Assembly (NCBI GenBank): GCA_030450655.1
Contig: JAKDIE010000116.1
Coordinates: 1 to 5,413, forward strand
Source of the DNA: Ruaniaceae bacterium
GTDB lineage: Bacteria; Actinomycetota; Actinomycetes; Actinomycetales; Actinomycetaceae
Length of the DNA stretch: 5,413 nucleotides
Direction of reading: 5' to 3'
Shown here piece by piece: positions 1-5,413 of this stretch. Every line of letters begins with the position of its first letter. Position 1 is the first letter of the stretch. Below the pieces are notes generated by a model that saw only the letters and a list, made by a program, of their open reading frames with translations, was not told the origin of the DNA and searched no databases. A program made the position numbers and the translations under genes.

Positions 1-410
1 ACCACCAGCCCGCGCTCGAAGGCCTCGTCGATGATCGAGAGTTCGATGTTCTTGATCGTCACGGCCGGCTGGTTGATGCCGAGCACACACGAGGTCTCGC
101 ACGGAGCCGGGCAGAGCCGCCCCGTGAAGTCCGGGAAATTGTTCGTGGCGTGGAGGCGGTCGATCGCCTCGTCGAAGCGCCCGCGCCAGGTCAGATCGTT
201 CCACTCGGGGATCAGGTTCCCGAGCGGGCAGCCGTTGTGGCAGAAGGGAACGCCGCAGTCCATGCAGCGCGAGGCCTGCCGCGTGAGAGCGGCAGCATCC
301 TCATCCCGGCGCTCGTAGACCTCCTGGTAGTCCATGAGGCGCACGGGCACCGGTCTGCGCGCGGGGAGTTCCCGCTCCCGATAGGTCAGAAATCCGCGTG
401 GATCAGCCAT
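1..410 (-). CDS. gltD: Glutamate synthase small (beta) subunit, N-terminal part
   Basis: GltD oxidises NAD(P)H through FAD and sends the electrons through iron-sulfur clusters to the FMN site of GltB in the cytoplasm. The reverse strand translates from ATG at 410 into 136 whole codons, opening '[10 protein letters not shown]', and leaves the window without a stop. About 350 further residues are expected, including the FAD and NAD(P)H Rossmann folds, which cannot be seen. The visible part is the Fe-S domain: Cys49, Cys52, Cys57 and Cys61 in a CxxCxxxxCxxxC pattern, then Cys100, Cys104 and Cys108 in 'CPAPCETSC', followed by '[11 protein letters not shown]'. This is the standard arrangement for the two [4Fe-4S] clusters of the GltD family. 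The start overlaps the gltB stop by 8 nt and has a strong Shine-Dalgarno, so the two subunits are probably co-translated. Related NAD(P)H oxidoreductases share this cysteine domain, but the position behind gltB makes GltD secure. The track of bases gives no sign of frameshift. Confidence 0.97.
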   Translation of the reverse strand, partial: MADPRGFLTYRERELPARRPVPVRLMDYQEVYERRDEDAAALTRQASRCMDCGVPFCHNGCPLGNLIPEWNDLTWRGRFDEAIDRLHATNNFPDFTGRLCPAPCETSCVLGINQPAVTIKNIELSIIDEAFERGLV

Positions 411-3400
411 TGCTCGCCTCCATGATCTTTTCCCATACTCCGGCCGCCTCGATGTCGAGACCCTCCGCATGCGCGGCCGTCATCGCCGCAACGACCGCCG
501 CATACGCCTTCGGCAGCAGCTTCGTGAAGCGCTCGGCGATACGGCCCTCCTCGAGAAGCTCCGCCGCGCGCCGCGATCCCGTGTACTCCGCGTGCCGCCG
601 CAGCAGGCTCGCAAGGATCTGCACGTCCTCCGCATCCGGTTCCAGGAGTTGCAGGTCCCCGGAGTTGCGGGCCTGAGCGTTGACCTGCGCCGGGTCCAGA
701 TCGAGCACGTACGCGGTGCCGCCGGACATCCCGGCGCCAAAGTTTTTGCCGGTGCGCCCCAGGATCACCACGTTGCCACCGGTCATGTACTCGCAGCCGT
801 GATCCCCCACGCCTTCCACCACGAAGCTGGCGCCCGAGTTGCGCACGGCAAAACGCTCGCCCGCGAGCCCAGAGAGGAACATCTCGCCGCTCGTGGCTCC
901 GTAGCCCACCACATTCCCCACGATGACGTTATCGGTCGCCTCCAGGCGGGACTCCGCCGCCGGACGGACGATCACGCGCCCACCGGAGAGTGACTTGCCC
1001 ACGTAGTCGTTGGCGTCGCCGAAGAGCCGCAGCGTCACGCCGGGCACCAGCACGGCGCCGAAGGACTGGCCCGCCGAGCCCGTCAGGGTGATGTCGATCG
1101 TGCCATCGGGCAGGCCAGCGCCGCGGTGCCGCTTGGTGATCTCGTGGGAGAGCATCGTGCCCACCGTGCGGTTGATGTTGCGCACCGTGCGCTCGATCCG
1201 TACCGGCGCCCCACCCTCGATCGCCTCACGCGCTTCCTCGATTAGTTCGAGATCGAGCGCACGCTGCAGCCCGTGATCCTGCGCACGTACCTGGTGCGCG
1301 GCCGAACCAGGCTCGGGATCGATCCGTTCGAGGATCGGGGCGAGATCGAGGCCCTCGGCCTTCCAATGTTCGACGGCGTCCCGGGTCTCCAACAGGTCCA
1401 CGCGACCCACGGCCTCTTCGATCGAGCGCAACCCCAGAGAGGCAAGCAGTTCCCGCACCTCCTGCGCGATGAACTCGAAGAAGTTGACCACATGCTCGGG
1501 CTTGCCCGAGAAGCGTGAGCGTAGCTCCGGGTTCTGGGTCGCCACTCCCACGGGGCAGGTGTCCTTGTGGCACACGCGCATCATGATGCAGCCGGAGACC
1601 ACGAGCGGCGCCGTGGCGAAGCCGAACTCTTCGGCGCCGAGCAGCGCGGCCACGAGCACGTCGCGGCCCGTCTTCAGTTGGCCATCCGTCTGCACCACGA
1701 TCCGGTCCCGCAGGCTGTTGAGCACGAGTGTCTGCTGGGTCTCGGCCAGGCCGATCTCCCAGGGGCCCCCAGCGTGCTTCAGCGACGTGAGCGGGCTGGC
1801 GCCCGTCCCGCCGTCGTGCCCCGAAATCAACACCACGTCCGCGTGAGCCTTCGAGACGCCCGCCGCCACGGTCCCCACGCCCACCTCGGAGACGAGCTTG
1901 ACGTGGATGCGCGCGGCCGGGTTCGCGTTCTTCAGATCGTGGATCAGCTGAGCCAGGTCCTCGATCGAGTAGATGTCGTGGTGCGGGGGCGGTGAGATCA
2001 GACCGACGCCGGGGGTGGAATGCCTCGTCCTCGCAACCCACGGGTACACCTTCTCGCCCGGGAGTTGGCCGCCCTCGCCGGGCTTCGCGCCCTGCGCCAT
2101 CTTGATCTGGATATCGTCGGCGTTGGTGAGATACTCGGCGGTCACCCCGAACCGGCCCGAGGCGACCTGCTTGATCGCGCTGCGACGCTCGGGATCGTAG
2201 AGGCGCTCGGGATCCTCGCCGCCCTCGCCCGTGTTGGACTTCGCGCCCAGACGGTTCATGGCGATTGCGAGGGTTTGGTGGGCCTCCATGGAGATGGAGC
2301 CGTAGCTCATCGCGCCGGTAGAGAAGCGCTTCACGATCGCACTCACGGGCTCAACCTGATCGATGCTGATCGGTTCGCGCCCCTTGAACGCGAGGAGCCC
2401 ACGCAGCGTCATCAGGGCCTTCGACTGATCGTTCACGAGCGCCGTGTACTTCCGGAAGATGTCCATGCGCCCGGTGCGGGTGGAGTGCTGCAGCCGGAAG
2501 ATGGTCTCGGGGTTGAACAGGTGCGGCTCGCCTTCACGGCGCCACTGGTACTCGCCGCCGATGCGCAAGCTCCGGTGCGCCGGCGAGATGCCCGAGGGCG
2601 GGTACGCCGTGGCGTGCCGCTCCGCCACTTCGCGTGAGATGACGTCGAGCCCGACGCCGCCCAGCGGGCTGTGCGTACCGGTGAAGTAACGCTTGACCAC
2701 GTCCTCAGAGAGGCCGATCGCCTGGAACACCTGCGCCCCGCGATAGGACATGACGGTCGAGATGCCCATCTTCGACATCACCTTGAGGAGTCCTTTACCG
2801 AGTGCCTTGATGAGGTTTGCGACGGCGATTTCCTTCGAGACCGCCACCACGCCGTCGTCCACCAGGCGCTCGGCGGATTCGGCGGCGAGGTACGGGTTCA
2901 CGGCCGCCGCGCCATAGCCGATCAACAGAGCCACATGGTGGACCTCGCGCACGTCTCCGGCCTCCACCACGAGCGAGATCCGGGTGCGGGTGCGCTGGCG
3001 TAGCGTGTGGTGGTGCACCGCGGAGGTGAGCAGGAGAGAGGGAATCGGCGCGAGTTCCGCGCTCGAGTCCCGATCCGAGAGCACGATGAAAGAGACCCCG
3101 TTCTCGATCGCCTCATCCACCTCTGCGAAGATCTCGTCGAGCCTCTCACGCAGTGCCTCTCCCCCACCGGAGACACGGTAGAGCCCCATGATCTTGCGCG
3201 CCGAGAAGCCCTTGTTCGCTGCATACCGATCCACGTGGATCACCTTGGCGAGCTGATCGTTGGTGATCACAGGGAAGCCGAGCGCGAGCTTGCGGGCGTG
3301 CTCCGGGATGTCCTCGAGCAGGTTCGGCTCGGGACCGATCACGGCGTCCAGCGCGGTCACCATCTCCTCGCGAATCGCGTCCAGGGGTGGGTTCGTCACC

Positions 3401-4914
3401 TGCGCGAAGAGCTGTGCAAAGTAGTCGAAGATCAGCCGGGGGCGCGCGGAGAGCACCGCGATCGGTGTATCGGTCCCCATCGATCCGAGCGCCTCGGCTC
3501 CACTCTGCGCCATGGGCGCCACGAGAATGCGAAGCTCCTCATCGGTGTAGCCGAAGGTCTGCTGGCGGCGCACCACGGAGGAGACAGAGTGCGCGATGTG
3601 CTCGCGATCAGCCAACGCGCTCAGGTGCAGCAAATTCTGCTCGAGCCACTGCTGATACGGGAAGGCGTCCGCCAATGCAGCCTTCGTCTCCTCGTCCTCG
3701 ACGATTCGCCCGGCCACGGTGTCCACGAGGAACATGGTGCCGGGCTCGAGGCGGCCCTTGCGGACCACGGCTGTCTCCGGGATGTCGAGCACGCCGGCCT
3801 CGGAGGCCATCACCACGAGGCCGTCCTCCGTCACCCAGTAGCGGCCCGGACGGAGCCCGTTGCGGTCGAGGACCGCGCCGATCACCGCGCCGTCGGTAAA
3901 GGTCATGGACGCCGGCCCGTCCCAGGGCTCCATGATCGTGGACATGTACTCGTACATCGCGCGACGCTTCGGGTCCATGCCCGGATCGTTCTGCCATGCC
4001 TCAGGGATCATCATCAGCATCGCGTGTGGGAGCGAACGGCCAGCGAGCTCGAGAAGCTCCACCACCTCGTCGAAGCTGGCGGAGTCCGAGGCCCCGGCGG
4101 TCACGATGTCCCCAAGTTCGGTGAGATCGCCAAGCAGCGCCGAGCGCAGTTGGCTCTGCCGCGCCGCCATCCAGTTGCGGTTGCCGCGCACCGTGTTGAT
4201 CTCGCCGTTATGGGCGAGCATCCGGAAGGGCTGAGCCAGTGGCCAGGAAGGGAACGTGTTGGTGGAGAAGCGGGAGTGCACGAGGGCGATGGCGGAGGCG
4301 TACCGCTCATCCTGGAGGTCCGGGAAGAAGGTACGGAGCTGCCCCGTGGTGAGCATTCCCTTGTAAGCGATGGTGCGGCTGGAGAGGGAGGAGAAGTAGA
4401 TCCCGAGGTGGTTCTCGCAGCGCTTGCGCAGGCGGAAGGTCTTGCGGTCGAGGTGGATACCCGAAGAGCCGTCCTCGGCGGAGACGAAGAGTTGACGGAA
4501 CACGGGCATGCAATCGCGGGCGGTGCGCCCGATCTCGTGATGGTCGATGGGTAGCTCTCGCCAGCCGAGGACTGTCAATCCTTCGCGCGCCGCGAAGTCC
4601 TCGATCTCCGTGACAACCCGGGCGCGCTCGGCGCCATTCGTGGGGAGGAACGCGATGCCGGCGGCGTAGGCGCCTGGGATAAGGTCGATGCCGAGTTCCT
4701 CGGAGAAGAGCGCATGCGGGAGCTGCGTCAGGATGCCTGCGCCATCGCCCGAGTTGGGTTCGGCGCCAACCGCCCCGCGGTGGTCAAGGTTCTCCAGCGC
4801 AACGAGAGCGGATTCGACGATCTGCCTGCTCGGCACTCCGGTGAGCGTGGCCACGAACGCCACACCACACGCATCGTGTTCGTATGCCGGGTTGTAGAGC
4901 CCTCGAGCATCCAT
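403..4914 (-). CDS. gltB: Glutamate synthase large (alpha) subunit, complete
   Basis: GltB hydrolyses glutamine and channels the ammonia to 2-oxoglutarate, making glutamate at an FMN site with electrons from GltD. The protein has 1503 residues, the usual family length of about 1,500. Domains in order: a class II glutamine amidotransferase domain (about 16-430) with nucleophile Cys16 in 'EHDACGVAF', Arg215 in '[10 protein letters not shown]' and Asn236-Gly237 in '[12 protein letters not shown]'; a central domain (about 470-770) with '[12 protein letters not shown]' at 666; the FMN synthase barrel (about 800-1190) with '[11 protein letters not shown]' at 892 and '[10 protein letters not shown]' near 1032; the [3Fe-4S] ligands Cys1109, Cys1115 and Cys1120; and a C-terminal GXGXG beta-helix (about 1240-1470, 'GSAGQSFGA' at 1279). 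All key residues I looked for are present. The start is well fixed: an in-frame TGA lies 13 codons upstream at 4951-4953, with no ATG, GTG or TTG between. The gene follows trpA after 78 bp and overlaps gltD by 8 nt. Confidence 0.98.
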   Translation of the reverse strand: MDARGLYNPAYEHDACGVAFVATLTGVPSRQIVESALVALENLDHRGAVGAEPNSGDGAGILTQLPHALFSEELGIDLIPGAYAAGIAFLPTNGAERARVVTEIEDFAAREGLTVLGWRELPIDHHEIGRTARDCMPVFRQLFVSAEDGSSGIHLDRKTFRLRKRCENHLGIYFSSLSSRTIAYKGMLTTGQLRTFFPDLQDERYASAIALVHSRFSTNTFPSWPLAQPFRMLAHNGEINTVRGNRNWMAARQSQLRSALLGDLTELGDIVTAGASDSASFDEVVELLELAGRSLPHAMLMMIPEAWQNDPGMDPKRRAMYEYMSTIMEPWDGPASMTFTDGAVIGAVLDRNGLRPGRYWVTEDGLVVMASEAGVLDIPETAVVRKGRLEPGTMFLVDTVAGRIVEDEETKAALADAFPYQQWLEQNLLHLSALADREHIAHSVSSVVRRQQTFGYTDEELRILVAPMAQSGAEALGSMGTDTPIAVLSARPRLIFDYFAQLFAQVTNPPLDAIREEMVTALDAVIGPEPNLLEDIPEHARKLALGFPVITNDQLAKVIHVDRYAANKGFSARKIMGLYRVSGGGEALRERLDEIFAEVDEAIENGVSFIVLSDRDSSAELAPIPSLLLTSAVHHHTLRQRTRTRISLVVEAGDVREVHHVALLIGYGAAAVNPYLAAESAERLVDDGVVAVSKEIAVANLIKALGKGLLKVMSKMGISTVMSYRGAQVFQAIGLSEDVVKRYFTGTHSPLGGVGLDVISREVAERHATAYPPSGISPAHRSLRIGGEYQWRREGEPHLFNPETIFRLQHSTRTGRMDIFRKYTALVNDQSKALMTLRGLLAFKGREPISIDQVEPVSAIVKRFSTGAMSYGSISMEAHQTLAIAMNRLGAKSNTGEGGEDPERLYDPERRSAIKQVASGRFGVTAEYLTNADDIQIKMAQGAKPGEGGQLPGEKVYPWVARTRHSTPGVGLISPPPHHDIYSIEDLAQLIHDLKNANPAARIHVKLVSEVGVGTVAAGVSKAHADVVLISGHDGGTGASPLTSLKHAGGPWEIGLAETQQTLVLNSLRDRIVVQTDGQLKTGRDVLVAALLGAEEFGFATAPLVVSGCIMMRVCHKDTCPVGVATQNPELRSRFSGKPEHVVNFFEFIAQEVRELLASLGLRSIEEAVGRVDLLETRDAVEHWKAEGLDLAPILERIDPEPGSAAHQVRAQDHGLQRALDLELIEEAREAIEGGAPVRIERTVRNINRTVGTMLSHEITKRHRGAGLPDGTIDITLTGSAGQSFGAVLVPGVTLRLFGDANDYVGKSLSGGRVIVRPAAESRLEATDNVIVGNVVGYGATSGEMFLSGLAGERFAVRNSGASFVVEGVGDHGCEYMTGGNVVILGRTGKNFGAGMSGGTAYVLDLDPAQVNAQARNSGDLQLLEPDAEDVQILASLLRRHAEYTGSRRAAELLEEGRIAERFTKLLPKAYAAVVAAMTAAHAEGLDIEAAGVWEKIMEASNG
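417..421 (-). promoter_or_regulatory. Ribosome binding site of gltD
   Basis: The reverse strand reads GGAGG, 6 nt before the gltD ATG at 410. The site lies inside the last codons of gltB, so ribosomes finishing gltB stop within a few bases of the gltD start. This supports the chosen start and suggests translational coupling, which would help keep the two subunits in balance. The motif and spacing are seen directly; the coupling is inferred. Confidence 0.8.
4870..4914 (-). other. GltB N-terminal propeptide, removed to expose catalytic Cys16
   Basis: Fifteen residues ('[15 protein letters not shown]') precede Cys16, whose codon is at 4867-4869. In bacterial GltB a short leader is cut off so that the cysteine becomes residue 1 and its free amino group can act in glutamine hydrolysis. 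The position of the cysteine and the EHDxCGV context are seen here; the processing is known from the family and has not been shown for this protein. The residue after CGV is Ala, where many homologues have Gly, which is a mild change. Confidence 0.8.
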
Positions 4915-4924
4915 GTGCGTACCG

Positions 4925-4930
4925 CCTTCC
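4925..4930 (-). promoter_or_regulatory. Probable ribosome binding site of gltB
   Basis: The reverse strand reads GGAAGG with 10 nt to the gltB ATG at 4914. The match is good but the spacing is slightly long. It is the only purine-rich stretch of this kind near the start and it agrees with the start fixed by the upstream in-frame stop. Confidence 0.6.
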
Positions 4931-4969
4931 CAATCCTGCGCTAGTAAAGATCACCTATTGGGCGGCGGA

Positions 4970-4985
4970 GTTTCGCAAATGTTTC
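4970..4985 (-). repeat. Tandem GAAAC direct repeat, 11-bp period
   Basis: The reverse strand reads GAAAC at 4985-4981 and again at 4974-4970, separated by 6 bases. An 11-bp period puts both copies on nearly the same face of the helix, as expected for a dimeric regulator. The layout resembles actinobacterial GlnR boxes, which are described as GTnAC and GAAAC half-sites spaced by 6 bases, though here both halves are GAAAC. With only two 5-base units, chance is a real possibility. Confidence 0.35.
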
Positions 4986-4992
4986 GTCGGTG

Positions 4993-5413
4993 TTACTCCC
5001 GGGCCGAGTGTGCGCCCACGGCCAACTCGGCCGCCAACTCACGCATCGGAGCGATCCCGTCACCCAGTGCCCGTAGCAGCGCCGAGCCCACGATGACGCC
5101 GTCGGCGTAGCGTCCCACCTCGCGGGCGTGCGCGGCCTTCGAAACGCCGAGTCCCACGGCCACTCGATCCGCGCCTGCAGCGCGGCAGCGCGTCACGAGC
5201 GTCTCTGCGGTTCCGCCGATCGTGGCGCGTTCTCCGGTCACGCCCATGGTGGAGGCCGCGTACACGAAGCCACGGCAGGCCTTCGCGGTCATCGCGAGCC
5301 GCTCGTCCGTGAGGTAGACGGGGACGCCTGCGCGAGCGGTGGGCTTGTGGGTCATCGGGATGATCCTCCGCTGGTGAGTCGGTCGGTATCCGCGCCGAGT
5401 CGGGGCGCCGGGC
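4993..5413 (-). CDS. trpA: Tryptophan synthase alpha subunit, C-terminal part
   Basis: TrpA cleaves indole-3-glycerol phosphate to indole and glyceraldehyde 3-phosphate; indole passes through a tunnel to TrpB, which makes tryptophan. The frame ends at TAA (4993-4995) and stays open to the window edge. From about 5310 downward it is clearly TrpA: 'TDERLAMTAKACRGFVYAAS', then 'GVTGER' (codons 5244-5227), which holds the active-site loop Thr of the family, then 'VGLGVS' and 'ADGVIVGSAL', the two glycine-rich phosphate-binding segments. About 105 residues are recognisable out of a family length near 260-280. The ATG at 5355 is internal to the expected protein and is not taken as the true start. 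Upstream of 5310 the frame loses family resemblance: the loop normally read like 'VAPTS' before TDERL is missing, so the gene may be frameshifted or the edge bases may be wrong. The rest of the trp operon presumably lies to the right. It sits 78 bp ahead of gltB on the same strand. Confidence 0.88.
   Translation of the reverse strand, partial: PGAPTRRGYRPTHQRRIIPMTHKPTARAGVPVYLTDERLAMTAKACRGFVYAASTMGVTGERATIGGTAETLVTRCRAAGADRVAVGLGVSKAAHAREVGRYADGVIVGSALLRALGDGIAPMRELAAELAVGAHSARE
5310..5413 (-). other. Edge segment where the trpA frame appears broken
   Basis: This segment should encode the middle of TrpA, including a strand ending in a PDLP- or TDLP-like motif and the loop before TDERL. The frame joined to the good C-terminal part reads 'RRIIPMTHKPTARAGVPVYL', which does not look like that region. 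One neighbouring frame reads 'ASPSTS' at 5327-5310 (codons gcg tcc ccg tct acc tca), directly abutting TDERLA. That frame meets TGA at 5354-5352. The other frame contains 'TDSPAEDHPD' around 5380-5351, faintly like the TDLP motif. These are eye-made alignments of short pieces. They fit small indels, either in the genome or in the base calls. Confidence 0.45.

Larger units (their letters stand above)
4915..4992 (-). promoter_or_regulatory. trpA-gltB intergenic gap, possible weak promoter or leader
   Basis: This 78-bp gap is richer in A and T than the genes around it, mainly over about 4937-4985. I see no GC-rich hairpin with a T run, so trpA transcripts may read through into gltBD. The best promoter guess on the reverse strand is TTGCGA (4978-4973) followed 17 nt later by GGTGAT (4955-4950); it matches consensus at only 4 of 6 and 3 of 6 positions. 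I therefore do not claim a defined promoter, only that the gap is the likely place for gltB control. Confidence 0.3.

Noticed and set aside
469..993. A 174-codon plus-strand open frame near the gltB 3' end
   Set aside because: It is antisense to the beta-helix domain of GltB, with Arg- and Ala-rich composition and no motif.
1226..2041. A 271-codon minus-strand open frame within gltB
   Set aside because: It is an alternative frame of the FMN and Fe-S part of gltB, rich in Arg, Gly and Pro, with no family resemblance.
3007..4554. A long open frame (515 codons) on the plus strand opposite gltB
   Set aside because: It lies wholly inside the well-supported gltB gene. Its product is dominated by Arg, His, Gly, Glu and Val with no recognisable domain, which is what antisense reading of GC-rich coding DNA gives. 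No convincing case for a gene.
4915..4992. A rho-independent terminator after trpA
   Set aside because: No GC-rich inverted repeat followed by a T run is visible on the reverse strand in this gap.
4993..5355. ATG at 5355 as the true start of a short 120-residue protein
   Set aside because: The encoded protein is the C-terminal part of TrpA, and the frame stays open upstream to the window edge; the family needs about 150 more residues before this point.
1..5413. RNA genes, CRISPR arrays, insertion sequences or an undescribed system
   Set aside because: The window is almost fully occupied by three core metabolic genes with consistent composition. I saw no tRNA-like folds, spaced repeats, terminal inverted repeats or transposase motifs.

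Overview
This GC-rich window reads entirely on the minus strand. It carries the 3' end of trpA, all of gltB, and the 5' end of gltD, in that transcription order (right to left). The GC-rich codon use, the actinobacterial style of the GltB central region (the stretch '[12 protein letters not shown]' followed by '[12 protein letters not shown]') and the nearness of trp genes to gltBD point to an Actinomycetota member. It may be a less studied lineage, since the usual neighbour lgt is not between trpA and gltB. The phylum is an inference from protein style and gene order, with no database search behind it.

Layout, right to left: positions 5413-4993 hold the C-terminal half of TrpA, the tryptophan synthase alpha subunit. 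Its frame matches the family from about 5310 downward. The outermost ~100 bases do not read as normal TrpA in any single frame. Positions 4992-4915 are a 78-bp gap with a Shine-Dalgarno sequence and a short tandem GAAAC repeat, but no clear terminator. Positions 4914-403 hold a complete 1503-residue GltB, the large subunit of glutamate synthase. Positions 410-1 hold the first 136 residues of GltD, the small subunit, which overlaps gltB by 8 nt and runs off the window.

GltB and GltD form glutamate synthase (GOGAT), which turns glutamine plus 2-oxoglutarate into two glutamates. GltD takes electrons from NAD(P)H and passes them through Fe-S clusters to the FMN site in GltB. GltB frees ammonia from glutamine in its N-terminal domain and channels it to that site. 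TrpA belongs to tryptophan synthesis; its link to gltBD is positional.

I found no mobile element, CRISPR array, RNA gene or novel system here. This is core nitrogen and amino-acid metabolism. The points most worth a second look are the broken TrpA reading frame at the right edge and the tandem GAAAC motif ahead of gltB.
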